Of a DNA stretch of 64,000 nucleotides, positions 25,818 through 36,447 are shown in pieces. The position numbers and the translations under genes are program-made. The notes below the pieces were generated by a model. The model did no database searches and was not told the DNA's origin. It worked only from the letters and a program-made list of their open reading frames with translations. Each line of letters starts with the position of its first letter. The stretch's first letter is position 1. This DNA comes from Acidobacteriota bacterium (GTDB lineage: Bacteria > Acidobacteriota > UBA890 > WLXD01). The stretch is from NCBI GenBank assembly GCA_012103255.1, contig WLXD01000006.1:248001-312000 (forward strand). The letters are read 5' to 3'.

Positions 25818-27229
25818 TCCGAATGACGGCGGCATCGATCGCAGACACGCTCGGCGGCGAGCTTGCGGGCGGCGACGGGGATCGCACGATCGACCGCGTC
25901 GCGATCGACTCGCGCGAGGTTGGTGATGGCTGCGCGTTCTTTGCCATCGTCGGGCCGCGTGACGATGGGCATCGCTATCTGCCCCAGGCAATCGCGGGCG
26001 GGGCAGAGCTGCTTGTCATCCAGCGCCGCGAAGCGCTGCCGCACCTCGAGAACCCGACGGGCGTCGCACTTGTGGTCGTGGCCGAGACCACGGCGGCGCT
26101 CCAGAAGCTAGCGACTCACGTTCGCAACGAGATCGATCCGACCGTGGTCGCGATCACCGGAAGTGTGGGGAAAACCACGACGAAGGCGCTGACGCTCGGA
26201 CTTCTGTCCGGCAGTGCGTCGACTCTGGCGACCCCGGGCAACTTCAACAATCACTGGGGTCTCCCTCTCTCTCTGCTCGGGCTGCAGTCCGAGCACGAGT
26301 GGATGGTGGCCGAGATGGGAATGAGTCACGCCGGTGAGATTGCGCTCCTGGCAGAACTTGCCCGGCCGGACGTCGGCGTCATTACGAATGTCGCGCCGGT
26401 GCATATGGAGAACTTCGAAAGCGTTGCAGGCGTGGCCGCCGCCAAACGCGAACTCGCAGAAGGGCTCTCCGGCGACGGCGTACTGATTCTCAATGTCGAC
26501 AACCGCTGGACGGCAGCAATGGCTGACGACTTCGAGAATCGGGTGGGAGGTGTGATTCGCTTCGGCAGCGGCGCCGGGGCCGCGGTGCGTGCCACCGACG
26601 TGCAACAGCACGATGGCGGGTGGAACCTCTGCCTGCAGACTCCCGGCGGACGAGCGGCAGGCCTATCGCTGCCGCTGGCCGGCGAACACTCGGTGTCCAA
26701 CTTCCTGGCAGCGGCGGCTGTGGCGCATGCGCTGGGAGTCGGTCCAGAAACAATCGCGGAGCGCACGGCGCAACTCCGCTTGCCGGCGATGCGCGGCGAA
26801 GCTCAACGATCTCCCGACGGCGTCTTGGTAATCGACGACAGCTACAATGCGTCTCCTGCCGCCATGCTCAGCGCGATCGAGACTCTGGCTGCCGCGGAGA
26901 CTCGGCGCCACCGAATCATGGCCGCCGGAGACATGCTCGAGTTGGGCACCTGGGCCGAAGATGCCCATCGTGAGGTGGGTCTACATGCGGCGGCCTCAGG
27001 CATCGATTGCCTGATCACCGTGGGGCCACTGGCGCGCGATATCGCTCGCGGGGCCGCGGCCGGCGGAATGGCCCAGGACGTAATTCACAGCTTCACCGAC
27101 TCCCATGAGGCCGCGGACGCCATCCGCGACATGGTCGCGCCTGGCGACACCGTCCTCGTCAAAGGGTCACGCGGGATCCGTATGGAACGGCTCACCCACG
27201 CGCTCCTGACCAACGCTGAACCGAGCTAG
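25814..27229 (+). CDS. murF: UDP-MurNAc-tripeptide--D-Ala-D-Ala ligase
   Basis: Adds D-Ala-D-Ala to UDP-MurNAc-tripeptide, completing the pentapeptide precursor. The P-loop is ITGSVGKTTTKA (about residue 114), with TPGNFNNHWGLPLSLL, EMGMSHAGEIALLAELARPDVGVITNV and the C-terminal VIDDSYNASPAAMLSAI. Length is 471 residues. It starts within the murE stop (ATGA). No ddl gene is in the cluster, so D-Ala-D-Ala must come from elsewhere on the genome. Confidence 0.95.
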   Translation: MIRMTAASIADTLGGELAGGDGDRTIDRVAIDSREVGDGCAFFAIVGPRDDGHRYLPQAIAGGAELLVIQRREALPHLENPTGVALVVVAETTAALQKLATHVRNEIDPTVVAITGSVGKTTTKALTLGLLSGSASTLATPGNFNNHWGLPLSLLGLQSEHEWMVAEMGMSHAGEIALLAELARPDVGVITNVAPVHMENFESVAGVAAAKRELAEGLSGDGVLILNVDNRWTAAMADDFENRVGGVIRFGSGAGAAVRATDVQQHDGGWNLCLQTPGGRAAGLSLPLAGEHSVSNFLAAAAVAHALGVGPETIAERTAQLRLPAMRGEAQRSPDGVLVIDDSYNASPAAMLSAIETLAAAETRRHRIMAAGDMLELGTWAEDAHREVGLHAAASGIDCLITVGPLARDIARGAAAGGMAQDVIHSFTDSHEAADAIRDMVAPGDTVLVKGSRGIRMERLTHALLTNAEPS

Positions 27230-27232
27230 CTC

Positions 27233-28318
27233 ATGCTCTACGAACTCCTAGTCTCATTCGCCGATTCGTGGTCACCGCTCAACGTTTTCCGGTACCTGAC
27301 GTTCCGAACCGCCATGAGCGCATCGACCGGGCTGCTCTTCACTCTGGCCCTCGGTCCCTATGTAATCGGTCGTCTACGCGATGCGCAGATCGGTGAGCAA
27401 ATCCGCGCGGAAGGCCCGGCATCCCACGCGAGCAAGCAGGGCACGCCCACGATGGGAGGCATTCTCATCGTGGCCGCGATCATCGTCTCGACCGTGCTCT
27501 GGGCGGACGTCCGCAACGTCTTCGTCTGGTTGGCGCTGGCCGGCACCGTGGGCTTTTCGGCGCTTGGGTTTCTGGACGACTACATGGGGGCAGTGCACTC
27601 AAGGCGTCGCGGCCTCTCGGCGCGGAGCAAGTTCCTCGCCCAGTTCGCGATGGCCTTGGCGATTGGTGGCTTCTTGTGGTGGCTGGCGTCGGTGGACATC
27701 TTTACCACTCAGCTATCGCTTCCCCTCTTCAAGAACGTAAGTCCGCACCTGAACATCTGGTATGTCCCCTTCGCCGCACTGGTGCTCGTCGGCGCCTCGA
27801 ACGCTGTCAATCTCACCGATGGCCTCGACGGATTAGCGACCGGTTGCGTCATGGTTTCGGCCATCGCGTATACCGCTCTGGCATACGTCGCGGGGCACGC
27901 TGTCATCGCCGACTATCTCGACATCATCTTTGTGCCCGGAATCGCCGAAATAACTGTGTTTGCTGGAGCTATTGTCGGCGCCTGCCTCGGATTTCTCTGG
28001 TACAACTGTCATCCTGCGCAGGTGTTCATGGGGGACACCGGATCATTGGCTCTGGGTGCCGCGGTTGGGCTGATCGCGTTGCTCATCAAACAGGAGCTGG
28101 TGCTCGTGCTCGTCGGGGGAGTGTTCTGTCTAGAAGCGCTGTCCGTGATCATCCAGGTGGCCAGTTTTCGGACGACCGGCAAACGAGTCTTCCGCATGGC
28201 ACCGCTGCATCATCACTTCGAACTCGCCGGGTGGGCAGAGTCGAAGGTCATCGTCCGTTTCTGGATCCTGTCGATGCTCTTCGCCCTATTGTCCCTGGCG
28301 ACGTTGAAGCTGCGCTGA
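27233..28318 (+). CDS. mraY: Phospho-N-acetylmuramoyl-pentapeptide-transferase
   Basis: Integral membrane enzyme that moves phospho-MurNAc-pentapeptide to undecaprenyl phosphate to make lipid I. About ten membrane helices are visible. The signatures are KQGTPTMGGIL, LGFLDDYMG (catalytic Asp pair), NAVNLTDGLDGLATG and MAPLHHHFELAGWAE. Length is 361 residues. It lies three bases after murF and its TGA overlaps the murD ATG by one base. Confidence 0.97.
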   Translation: MLYELLVSFADSWSPLNVFRYLTFRTAMSASTGLLFTLALGPYVIGRLRDAQIGEQIRAEGPASHASKQGTPTMGGILIVAAIIVSTVLWADVRNVFVWLALAGTVGFSALGFLDDYMGAVHSRRRGLSARSKFLAQFAMALAIGGFLWWLASVDIFTTQLSLPLFKNVSPHLNIWYVPFAALVLVGASNAVNLTDGLDGLATGCVMVSAIAYTALAYVAGHAVIADYLDIIFVPGIAEITVFAGAIVGACLGFLWYNCHPAQVFMGDTGSLALGAAVGLIALLIKQELVLVLVGGVFCLEALSVIIQVASFRTTGKRVFRMAPLHHHFELAGWAESKVIVRFWILSMLFALLSLATLKLR

Positions 28319-29679
28319 TGCCGGCCTGGGCAGGACGTCGCGTCACCGTGGTCGGTGCCGGTCGTAGTGGAACTGCCGCCGCGGATCTCCTGAACCTTCT
28401 CGGCGCGATCGTTGTAGTCACGGACCAGCGCAGGCCTGGACAGCTCGGCGACTTCTCAAGGCTGGAGTCCGCCGGTATTCGCTTTGAACTTGGCGGGCAT
28501 CCCGAATCGCTTTGGCAGGAAACGGAACTCGTCGTCGGATCACCGGGCATCGCCCCCTCCGCCCCGCCCCTGGCGGCCGCGCGGGCGCAGAACGTCCCGG
28601 TGATTTCGGAGATCGAGCTCGCCGCCCAGTGCACTAACGTGCCGGCGCTTGCGATTACGGGATCGAACGGCAAGAGCACCGTCACGGCGATGACGGGCGC
28701 CATCTTGAACGCCTCGGGCCGGAACACCGAGGTCTGCGGCAACATCGGTGTCTCCTGGGCAGGCCTGGTAGCCGACGCCATCCGTGGCGTCGCGGACCCG
28801 GACCTTTATGTGCTGGAACTATCGTCGTTTCAGACCGAGACCATCCGTGATTTCCATCCCCGATGGTGTGCCCTCCTCAACCTCAGCGCCGATCATCTGG
28901 ATCGCCACGGAGACTTCAACTCCTACGCGGAGGCGAAGCTTCGTATCGCAGCCAACTGCAACGCTGAAGACTGGCTCATCTATGGCGCGGATGATCAATT
29001 CATCCGCGAGAACCTGCCGGCTGCTCCGCGCGCGGTTCCCTTCGCGCACGCGGATCCATCCGAATCGCCCAGCGCCTTCGTGCGGGACCAGAACATCATC
29101 TGGCGCGACGCCTCGGGGGACGAGCATCGTGTCCTGGCCGTCGCTGATCTTCCGGTTCTGGGCTCGCACAACGCGCTCAACGCCTGCGCAGCTACGGCAC
29201 TCGCATGCCTCGCCGGTGCCACGCCCGGCGCCGCCCGGCAAGCACTCGCCGAGTTTCGCGGACTTCCTCATCGCAGCGAGCTGTGCGCGACCCTCGATGG
29301 AGTGCTTTGCATCAACGACTCCAAGGCGACGAATGTGGGCGCCACTGTTGCCGCCTTGCGAGGACTCGACGCACCGATCTGGCTGATCCTGGGCGGTAGA
29401 GACAAGGACTCCGACTTTCGCCAACTGCTGCCGCACCTGGGCAATGTCCGTGGTGTGCTGCTCGTTGGCGAGGCGACGGACGCCATCGCCGAGGCACTCG
29501 GAGACGCTGTTCCCGTGCAGCGCTGCGAAACGCTCGAAACCGCAGTAGCTGCCGGGCTCGCCGGCAGCCAACCTGCCGACGCCCTCTTGCTGGCTCCTGC
29601 CTGCACTAGCTTCGACCAGTACTCGAGCTTCGAGGCTCGGGGCGAGCACTTCCGGACTTTGATCAACGACCGGCTCTGA
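28318..29679 (+). CDS. murD: UDP-N-acetylmuramoylalanine--D-glutamate ligase
   Basis: Adds D-Glu to UDP-MurNAc-L-Ala in the cytoplasm. The N-terminal Rossmann-like motif is VTVVGAGRSGTAAADLL. The P-loop is ITGSNGKSTVTAM (about residue 120), followed by EVCGNIGVSW, LELSSFQTE, NLSADHLDRHGDF and LPVLGSHNALNACAA. Length is 453 residues. The ATG at 28318 forms a TGATG junction with mraY; the reading frame is open further upstream only as a shadow of mraY. Confidence 0.95.
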   Translation: MPAWAGRRVTVVGAGRSGTAAADLLNLLGAIVVVTDQRRPGQLGDFSRLESAGIRFELGGHPESLWQETELVVGSPGIAPSAPPLAAARAQNVPVISEIELAAQCTNVPALAITGSNGKSTVTAMTGAILNASGRNTEVCGNIGVSWAGLVADAIRGVADPDLYVLELSSFQTETIRDFHPRWCALLNLSADHLDRHGDFNSYAEAKLRIAANCNAEDWLIYGADDQFIRENLPAAPRAVPFAHADPSESPSAFVRDQNIIWRDASGDEHRVLAVADLPVLGSHNALNACAATALACLAGATPGAARQALAEFRGLPHRSELCATLDGVLCINDSKATNVGATVAALRGLDAPIWLILGGRDKDSDFRQLLPHLGNVRGVLLVGEATDAIAEALGDAVPVQRCETLETAVAAGLAGSQPADALLLAPACTSFDQYSSFEARGEHFRTLINDRL

Positions 29680-29715
29680 CGCCGACCGTAACGACCGACA
29701 ACCAAGGAACACGAT

Positions 29716-30813
29716 ATGGCGAGTCGCTGGCTTGCAGTGGACCGGTATCTCTTCTTCGCGGCCACGACTCTGATCGCGGGTGGACTCGTGATGGTGTACT
29801 CCGCGTCCTTTGCCGTATCGAATCACAACTTCGGTCACGATATGCAGCACGTCACGCGGCAATCGATCGCTGTACTGGTCGGTCTCGTACTTCTGCTTCT
29901 GGGTATGTTCATCGACTACAGGCGCTATCAGAAGCCGGTCGTCGTCGCGATCGCAGTCCTTGGCATCATCGCAGCCCTGGTGGTGGTCCTGGCTCTGCCA
30001 GCCTCGCGTGGATCAAGCCGGTGGATTCCGCTCGGCGTCTTCAACGTTCAACCCTCGGAGTTCGCGAAACTCGTTGTGATCCTGTTTCTGGCCTCATTCC
30101 TGTCGCGCAAGGCAGAGCGACTCAACGAGTTCAAACGCGGGATCCTTCCCATCTCGCTCGTCGTGGGCTCGATCACGCTATTGGTTGCCGTAGAGCCGGA
30201 TCTGGGCACCGCTTGCATGATCGCGGCGATCGCTGGCTCGATGCTGTGGGTCGGCGGACTATCGTGGAAGTACGTCGCCAACCTGGGCGCGATCGCTATC
30301 GTTGCAGCCACGGCGCAGATCATGCGATCTGGCTACCAATCGCGCCGAATCGTCGCGTTCCTTGATCCGTGGGCGGATGCTCGAGGAGCTGGATACCAGA
30401 CCGTGCAATCGCTGACCGCGGTCGGCTCGGGCGGACTCACGGGCGTGGGCTTTGCGGAGGGCCAACAGAAAACGGGCTTTCTGCCAGACCCCTACACGGA
30501 CTTCATCTATGCGGTCATCGCCGAGGAGTTCGGACTCGTCGGAGCTCTTGTCGTGGTGTCCCTGTTCATGGTGTTGCTGTGGCGCGGCTTCCGCGCGGCG
30601 CTCCGTGCGCCCGATCCGTTCGGCTTCTACGTCGGCATTGGGCTGAGCGCCTTTCTGGTAATCCAGGCGCTCATCAACATGAGCATCGTGGTGAATCTTC
30701 TTCCGACGACTGGCATTCCCCTGCCGATGATCAGCTACGGAGGATCTTCAATGCTCGTCAGTTGCATTGCGGTTGGCATCCTTTTGAACATCTCTCAGCA
30801 CGCCCACACATGA
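29716..30813 (+). CDS. ftsW: FtsW-type SEDS peptidoglycan glycosyltransferase
   Basis: Polytopic membrane glycosyltransferase that polymerises lipid II at the septum with FtsI. About ten membrane helices are seen. SEDS landmarks are YSASFAVS in helix 1, WIPLGVFNVQPSEFAKL, VEPDLGTACMI with the catalytic Asp, and LPTTGIPLPMISYGGSSML at the end. Length is 365 residues. The ATG at 29716 has AAGGA seven bases upstream, and the end overlaps murG by four bases. Confidence 0.95.
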   Translation: MASRWLAVDRYLFFAATTLIAGGLVMVYSASFAVSNHNFGHDMQHVTRQSIAVLVGLVLLLLGMFIDYRRYQKPVVVAIAVLGIIAALVVVLALPASRGSSRWIPLGVFNVQPSEFAKLVVILFLASFLSRKAERLNEFKRGILPISLVVGSITLLVAVEPDLGTACMIAAIAGSMLWVGGLSWKYVANLGAIAIVAATAQIMRSGYQSRRIVAFLDPWADARGAGYQTVQSLTAVGSGGLTGVGFAEGQQKTGFLPDPYTDFIYAVIAEEFGLVGALVVVSLFMVLLWRGFRAALRAPDPFGFYVGIGLSAFLVIQALINMSIVVNLLPTTGIPLPMISYGGSSMLVSCIAVGILLNISQHAHT

Positions 30814-31991
30814 GCCCAAACGAGACCAGGACGCCGACGGCGCCTTTGCGCGTGGTGTTGGCCGCCGGTGGTACCGGCGGCCACCTAATGCCGGCGCTCG
30901 CCAGCGCCGAAGCTCTTGAGGCCCGTGTCGAATGCGAGGCCCTGGTCGTCGGATCAAAGCGAGGCGCTGAACGTGACCTCCGGGGCATCGTGCCGTACAC
31001 CGTTGTCGAGGTGCCGGCGCGGCCACTCGCCGGTCGCGGAGTGGTCGGCAAGTTGCGCACCGCTGCGATGTTGCCCTTCGCGGTTTGGAGGGCGCGACGC
31101 TACCTGCTCGAATTCAGGGCCGACATCGTGATCGCGACAGGAGGCTACGTTTGTGGCCCTACCGGGCTGGCCGCCTGGCTCGCCGGCATTCCGCTGCTCG
31201 TGCTCGAGCAGAACGCTGCGCCGGGAATCACCACTCGGCTGTTGAAGCCCTTCGCCCGGGCGATCGCGGTCTCTTTCACCGAAACCGTTCAGCACCTGGG
31301 ACCCAAGGCCGTGGTGACAGGCAACCCGGTTCGCGCGGCTCTCCCCTCCGCCCGCGATAGCGTCCGCAAAGGCAACGGCACGCACCTCCTCATCATGGGT
31401 GGAAGCCAGGGAGCCCGCGGCCTGAACTCCATGGTAGAGCTCGCGATTCCGCAGCTTGCTGAAGCCGACGTCGGACTCACCGTTACTCACCAGACCGGCA
31501 AGCAAGACGTCGAGCGATTGCGAGAGGCATGGGCCAAACACGGGATCCCAGCAACGGTGGTGCCGTTTATCAACCCGGTTGGCGAAGCCTACGCTCGGGC
31601 CGATGTGTTCTGCGGGCGGGCTGGCGCCACCACGTGCGCGGAACTCGCGTACTGTGGCATCCCATCGATCCTAGTCCCCTTCCCCGGCGCCGCCGCGCAG
31701 CACCAGCACGACAACGCACGGGCCTTCGAGCGCGTAGGCGCTTCCATCATGGTGGAAGAAGAAATGGATGGCACGCCTCTAACCGAAGCCATCCTGAGGG
31801 TCACGGGCTCTACGGACGAGGCTCAGGCGATGAGTCACGCCGCGGCAGCGGCAGGACGTCCCGACGCTGCGGGCGCGGTGGCAGATCTAGCCCTTGCGCT
31901 GATTGGCAGAGGTGCCCCAACAATTACCGTCACCGGCGACATGCCGGGACCCGTTCTCGGAACGCGGCAGCGTCCTGAGCCAGTGAGCTAG
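30810..31991 (+). CDS. murG: Undecaprenyl-PP-MurNAc-pentapeptide GlcNAc transferase
   Basis: GT28 glycosyltransferase on the inner face of the membrane that converts lipid I to lipid II. Motifs: [61 protein letters not shown] and the donor-binding [28 protein letters not shown]. Length is 393 residues, about 30 longer than the E. coli enzyme because of a C-terminal tail. The ATG at 30810 overlaps the ftsW stop (ATGA). Confidence 0.95.
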   Translation: MSPNETRTPTAPLRVVLAAGGTGGHLMPALASAEALEARVECEALVVGSKRGAERDLRGIVPYTVVEVPARPLAGRGVVGKLRTAAMLPFAVWRARRYLLEFRADIVIATGGYVCGPTGLAAWLAGIPLLVLEQNAAPGITTRLLKPFARAIAVSFTETVQHLGPKAVVTGNPVRAALPSARDSVRKGNGTHLLIMGGSQGARGLNSMVELAIPQLAEADVGLTVTHQTGKQDVERLREAWAKHGIPATVVPFINPVGEAYARADVFCGRAGATTCAELAYCGIPSILVPFPGAAAQHQHDNARAFERVGASIMVEEEMDGTPLTEAILRVTGSTDEAQAMSHAAAAAGRPDAAGAVADLALALIGRGAPTITVTGDMPGPVLGTRQRPEPVS

Positions 31992-31993
31992 CC

Positions 31994-33385
31994 ATGCTGC
32001 AACGCGTTCGTCGTCTCCACTTTGTCGGTATCGGCGGCATCGGCATGAGCGGTATTGCCGAGCTCCTGCTTAATCTCGACTATCAAGTCTCCGGCTCCGA
32101 CATCAAGGCGTCGCCGATCACCGAGCGCCTGGAAGGACTCGGCGGGACCGTCGCAATCGGACACGCGGCGGACAACGTCAGTGACGCCGATGTGGTGATC
32201 ACGTCATCGGCCGTGAACACTGACAATCCAGAAGTCGAGGCCGCGCTCCGTGCGGGCATCCCCGTGATCCCACGGGCCGAGATGCTGGCTGAACTCATGC
32301 GCATGCGGCACGGGATTCTCCTTGCCGGGTCGCACGGCAAGACGACCACTACCTCCATGATGGCCACGGTGTTCGAGGCTGCCGGGCTCGACCCGACTGT
32401 CGTGATCGGCGGTCGACTGGAAGCCTGGGGAACCAACGCCCGCCTCGGCCAGGGCGAATTCATGGTGGCCGAAGCCGATGAGAGCGACGGCTCGTTCCTG
32501 CGCCTCTCTCCGACCATCGCGGTGGTCACGAACATCGACCTGGAACACCTCGACCACTACGAGGATTTCGACGAGCTTCGTGACGCCTTCGTTGAGTTCC
32601 TCAACAAGGTTCCGTTCTACGGGACCGGCGTTGTCTGCCTGGACGATCCCGAAGTTCAGGACGTGATGCCGCGGGTTACGCGTCGCCTGATTACCTACGG
32701 GGAGAATCCGCAGGCCGACGTTCGCGCCGACGAAATCGTGGTCGACGAGAACGGAACCCACGTTCGTTGCTCAGGACCCGACGGCCCGCTGGGGGACTTC
32801 ACCCTTCAGGTTCTGGGGCGGCACAACGCGCTCAACGCCCTGGCTTGCGTGGCGGTTGGACTGGACCTCGACCTATCGTTCGAGACGATCGCAGATGCCC
32901 TCGGTTCGTACTCGGGCACAGCGCGAAGGTTCCAGAGAATTCCCAGCGCGGGCGATGTGCTTGTGGTGGATGACTACGGCCACCATCCGACGGAGATCCG
33001 AGCGGTACTGGGCGCCGCCGGCGAGGCCTTTCCGAAGCGCCGTCGGGTCGCCATCTTTCAGCCGCACCGCTACTCGCGCTCGCAGCTGCTACGCGACGAG
33101 TTCGGCCGTGCCTTCTACGACGCAGACGAGGTCTTCGTTCTCCCGATCTACGCCGCTAGCGAAGCACCGATCCCCGGAGTAACCGGAGAAGATCTCGCCG
33201 CGGCGGTCCGCGAGCATGGGCACAAGACCGCCAGCTACGCACCCGATCCCAACGAACTCCTGGAGCACCTGAAAGCGAACGTGGCGGCCGGAGATCTCGT
33301 CATGACCCTCGGAGCTGGCGATGTCTGGAAGATCTCGCATGGACTTGGCGCCTGGCTGACCAAGACTTCCGAACCGGGCGACTGA
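31994..33385 (+). CDS. murC: UDP-N-acetylmuramate--L-alanine ligase
   Basis: First Mur ligase, adding L-Ala to UDP-MurNAc. The N-terminal nucleotide motif is [18 protein letters not shown]. The P-loop is [13 protein letters not shown], followed by [20 protein letters not shown], the [14 protein letters not shown] segment and [24 protein letters not shown] in the C-terminal domain. Length is 463 residues. It starts two bases after murG and ends four bases before murB. Confidence 0.96.
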   Translation: MLQRVRRLHFVGIGGIGMSGIAELLLNLDYQVSGSDIKASPITERLEGLGGTVAIGHAADNVSDADVVITSSAVNTDNPEVEAALRAGIPVIPRAEMLAELMRMRHGILLAGSHGKTTTTSMMATVFEAAGLDPTVVIGGRLEAWGTNARLGQGEFMVAEADESDGSFLRLSPTIAVVTNIDLEHLDHYEDFDELRDAFVEFLNKVPFYGTGVVCLDDPEVQDVMPRVTRRLITYGENPQADVRADEIVVDENGTHVRCSGPDGPLGDFTLQVLGRHNALNALACVAVGLDLDLSFETIADALGSYSGTARRFQRIPSAGDVLVVDDYGHHPTEIRAVLGAAGEAFPKRRRVAIFQPHRYSRSQLLRDEFGRAFYDADEVFVLPIYAASEAPIPGVTGEDLAAAVREHGHKTASYAPDPNELLEHLKANVAAGDLVMTLGAGDVWKISHGLGAWLTKTSEPGD

Positions 33386-33389
33386 CACG

Positions 33390-34337
33390 ATGCTGCTTGC
33401 GACTGCCGAGAGCCAGGCGGACTGGAGCCGCGCCGCAGTCGACGACTTGGCGCGCTGGGCTACCGACGTTGATGTCCGGGCCAAGCGCGAAGAGCGATTG
33501 AAGCGACACACCTCGTTTGGGGTCGGCGGTCCCTGCCCGCTCATGCTGTTCCCGGAACACCATCAGCGGGTCGTCGAGATCGTTCGATGGTCGGCCCAGC
33601 GGCAGCTCCCGCTGCGCATTCTCGGCGGCGGCACGAACCTACTCGTCCGCGACGAAGGAATCCGCGAGGTCGTGGTGAATACGACGCGACTGCTCAGCGG
33701 CATCGACGAGAGCGTCGGCAGAATCCGCTTCCCCGCTGGCACCGCGACGGCACGTGCCCTCCACCACACCGTCGAGTCCGGCCGTGACGGCCTCGTTTGG
33801 GCTTCCGGCCTCCCGGGCACTCTCGGTGGCGCCGCGGCCGGCAATGCCGGCTGCTGGGGGGGCGACATGGCCTCCTGCACGGAATCGATGATCGTCATCG
33901 ACGCGAACGGTGGCGTGCATGACCTCGGAAAATCCGACCTCGACTGGACGTATCGCAATCTCAACGTTCGTGGCGTCGTCTCGCCCTGGATCATCGTCGC
34001 CGTTTCCATCTCGACGACCGACTCGGATCCGGGCGCGCTTCGCGCTCGCTACGAAGATCTGCAAGAGCAGAAGCGCGACCGGCAACCGGTCGGCGCACGC
34101 AATTCCGGCTGCATTTTCCGGAACCCGCCAGGCCAGGCAGCCGGAGCTATCCTCGATGCCGCCGGGTGCAAGGGCCTTCGCGTCGGAGGCGCGGTCGTAT
34201 CGGACCGGCACGCCAACTTCGTGATCAACGACGGAAGCGCGACGGCTGCCGACATCTCGGCGCTTATCGAAGCACTCATCATTCGGGCTCGCGAAGCAGT
34301 CGACGTCGAACTTCTCGCCGAGGTGCAGCGGTGGTGA
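33390..34337 (+). CDS. murB: UDP-N-acetylenolpyruvoylglucosamine reductase
   Basis: FAD-dependent enzyme reducing the enolpyruvyl group to give UDP-MurNAc. The FAD domain shows HTSFGVGGPCPLM, ILGGGTNLLVRD and ASGLPGTLGGAAAGNAGCWG. The C-terminal part has the type II pattern NSGCIFRNPPGQAAGAILD, where Cys241 takes the place usually held by the catalytic proton-donor Ser. Length is 315 residues. It starts four bases after murC, and its stop overlaps the ftsQ GTG. Confidence 0.93.
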   Translation: MLLATAESQADWSRAAVDDLARWATDVDVRAKREERLKRHTSFGVGGPCPLMLFPEHHQRVVEIVRWSAQRQLPLRILGGGTNLLVRDEGIREVVVNTTRLLSGIDESVGRIRFPAGTATARALHHTVESGRDGLVWASGLPGTLGGAAAGNAGCWGGDMASCTESMIVIDANGGVHDLGKSDLDWTYRNLNVRGVVSPWIIVAVSISTTDSDPGALRARYEDLQEQKRDRQPVGARNSGCIFRNPPGQAAGAILDAAGCKGLRVGGAVVSDRHANFVINDGSATAADISALIEALIIRAREAVDVELLAEVQRW

Positions 34338-35158
34338 ACCCCCGCGATCGCTCCCCGCAGTTCATGCGCCGGGTGAGAAACCGACCGGCGCTACGTCGGC
34401 GGAGCAATCTCGCCGTGTTCATGCAGCTATCGCTCGTGTCGCTCGGCATCGCCCTCGGCGGCGCCATCGGCTGGCTCGGCTCCGAGTACGTCTCACGAAA
34501 CCAGACGTTCCGACTCGCGGAGTTCCAGTTGGACGAGGTGCCGGCGGAGCTCCAACCCGCAGTCGAGTCCGTGCTCTCGCCTGCGTACGGGGCCAACCTG
34601 CTGACTTTCGACCTTTCGTGGATGCAGCGCCAGGTGGGCCGTATCCCGGCCGTCAAGAGTGCGACCGTACGGCGCGTACTACCCGACAAGGTCTCGGTTT
34701 CCGTTGTGCCACGAACGCCATTCGCACGTCTCGACGCGATGGGTTGGTCGCGCGCGATTTCACGCGACGGGGTGATTCTCAGTAGTGCCCAGCCCGCGGG
34801 AGACCTTCCCGTAATCCGCTCCGCACTGCCGTTCGATGTCGGCGAAGATCGCCAACTGCCAGGCTCGATCACCGCCGAATTCGAGTCGGCCGCGACACTA
34901 CTGGAGTGGCTACCGGAGGCAGATCGTGACCTCTACGCGAACGTCGACCACATCAGAATCGAAGTCAGAGGAGTGGTCGTAGTACTAGAGCAGCCTCAAT
35001 GGGAGATCGTTTTTGGCGATAGCGCACAGCTCGACGCCAGACTCAGAGGTATGGTGGACGTGGTGCAGGCAGAACACCCAGGCCCGACGGCATCGATTGA
35101 CCTACGATACGCCGGCCAGGTAGTCATCAACGCGCCTCCAGATCAGCAGGAGTACTAG
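34334..35158 (+). CDS. ftsQ: Cell division protein FtsQ
   Basis: Bitopic divisome protein linking FtsA/FtsK to the FtsLB-FtsWI complex. Residues 1-32 are basic. One helix lies near 35-52 (LSLVSLGIALGGAIGWLG). A POTRA domain follows (about 62-130; RLAEFQLDEVPAELQPAV and VKSATVRRVLPDKVSVSVVPRTPFARL), then the FtsQ beta domain. Length is 274 residues. I choose the GTG at 34334, whose GTGA overlaps the murB stop; the adjacent GTG at 34331 would add one residue. Confidence 0.88.
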   Translation: MNPRDRSPQFMRRVRNRPALRRRSNLAVFMQLSLVSLGIALGGAIGWLGSEYVSRNQTFRLAEFQLDEVPAELQPAVESVLSPAYGANLLTFDLSWMQRQVGRIPAVKSATVRRVLPDKVSVSVVPRTPFARLDAMGWSRAISRDGVILSSAQPAGDLPVIRSALPFDVGEDRQLPGSITAEFESAATLLEWLPEADRDLYANVDHIRIEVRGVVVVLEQPQWEIVFGDSAQLDARLRGMVDVVQAEHPGPTASIDLRYAGQVVINAPPDQQEY

Positions 35159-35162
35159 CGCC

Positions 35163-36401
35163 GTGGCCCGACTTGATCGCTACATCGTGGGACTGGACAT
35201 CGGCACGACGAAGGTCTGTGCGGTGGTCGCCGAGGCCCACGATGACGGTGACCTACAGATCATCGGTGCCGGTCTGGCCGAATCCCGTGGACAGAAGAAG
35301 GGCGTAGTTGTCGACATCGAGCGGACGGTCGACGCCGCGAAGGCGGCCGTTGAGGAAGCCGAACTCATGGCGGGGGTCAGTGTCGACACCGCCTGGATTT
35401 CTGCTACTGGCACGCACATCCGCGGTATCAACAGCCGCGGCGCCATTACGCTCGAAGGGCGCGCCAGGGAAATCACCGAGGACGACGTGCGTCGGGTCAT
35501 CGACGCCGCAAGCGACCTCGCCCTTCCGCCCGACTTCGAGGCCGTCCACCTCCTCCCGCAGCAATTCCTGGTCGACGGACAAGAGAACATCGTCGACCCC
35601 GTGGGAATGACGGGCAATCGACTCGAGGTGAGCCTCCATCTCGTTGTCGCCTCCGTGTCAGCGCTGCAGAACCTCGTGAACTGCGCCAACAAGGGCGGAA
35701 TCGAGGTCCAGGCGGTCGTTCTGGAATCTCTAGCGTCGAACGAAGCCGTGCTGTCTGACGACGAGCGCGAACTTGGCGTCGCGCTGCTGGATATCGGCGG
35801 GGGCACCACGGACCTGGTTTGCTTTCAGGGCGGAACGGTCTGCCATACGGCCGTATTCCCGGTAGGCGGCGAGAATTTCACCAACGATCTGTCCGTCGTA
35901 CTCAAGACTCCTCTACCTGACGCCGAGGAGATCAAGACCCGCCACGGAGCGGTCCTCCCTGAGCTGGTTCCTGCCGATCAGAGCATCGAAGTCGCCGGGA
36001 TCGGAGGAAGAGCACCTACCCTGGTGCCTCGGCGCCAACTTTGTGAGATTCTTAGACCTAGGGCTGTGGAAATGCTGGACTTGGTCCGAGACGAGTTGCG
36101 TCGCGCCGGGTTCGCGGACGAACTGCATGCAGGGATCGTCCTGACCGGGGGTGGCGCACTGCTCGAAGGCCTCGCTGAGGCTGCGGAGCAGCGGTTCGGT
36201 TTGCCGGTACGTGTGGGCGTACCGGAAGAGATCACCGGACTGACGGATGTTGTTTCGGGGCCGGTGTACTCGACTGCGGTCGGGCTAGCACTCTACGGCC
36301 ATCGGAATCGTGGGGAAGCATCGCGCTTCGAGGTGAGAGATCCGACGTTCCTACGTCGCGTCCAGGGCCGCGTCGCTCGGTGGTTCGGAGATCTCTTCTG
36401 A
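35163..36401 (+). CDS. ftsA: Cell division protein FtsA
   Basis: Actin-like protein tethering FtsZ to the membrane. ASKHA signatures are [15 protein letters not shown] at the N-terminus, [15 protein letters not shown] and [15 protein letters not shown]. The SHS2 domain region lies near residues 80-160. The C-terminus ends with [16 protein letters not shown], an amphipathic helix suited to membrane binding. Length is 412 residues. The start is a GTG at 35163 with AGGAG about 12 bases upstream. Confidence 0.95.
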   Translation: MARLDRYIVGLDIGTTKVCAVVAEAHDDGDLQIIGAGLAESRGQKKGVVVDIERTVDAAKAAVEEAELMAGVSVDTAWISATGTHIRGINSRGAITLEGRAREITEDDVRRVIDAASDLALPPDFEAVHLLPQQFLVDGQENIVDPVGMTGNRLEVSLHLVVASVSALQNLVNCANKGGIEVQAVVLESLASNEAVLSDDERELGVALLDIGGGTTDLVCFQGGTVCHTAVFPVGGENFTNDLSVVLKTPLPDAEEIKTRHGAVLPELVPADQSIEVAGIGGRAPTLVPRRQLCEILRPRAVEMLDLVRDELRRAGFADELHAGIVLTGGGALLEGLAEAAEQRFGLPVRVGVPEEITGLTDVVSGPVYSTAVGLALYGHRNRGEASRFEVRDPTFLRRVQGRVARWFGDLF

Positions 36402-36447
36402 GGGTGGCGCGTCGCTTGTCGGCGCAAACGGGGCAGGAGTACAGGGC

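Noticed and set aside
28819-29862. 347-codon minus-strand ORF opposite murD/ftsW
   Set aside because: Antisense shadow; murD and ftsW signatures are complete.
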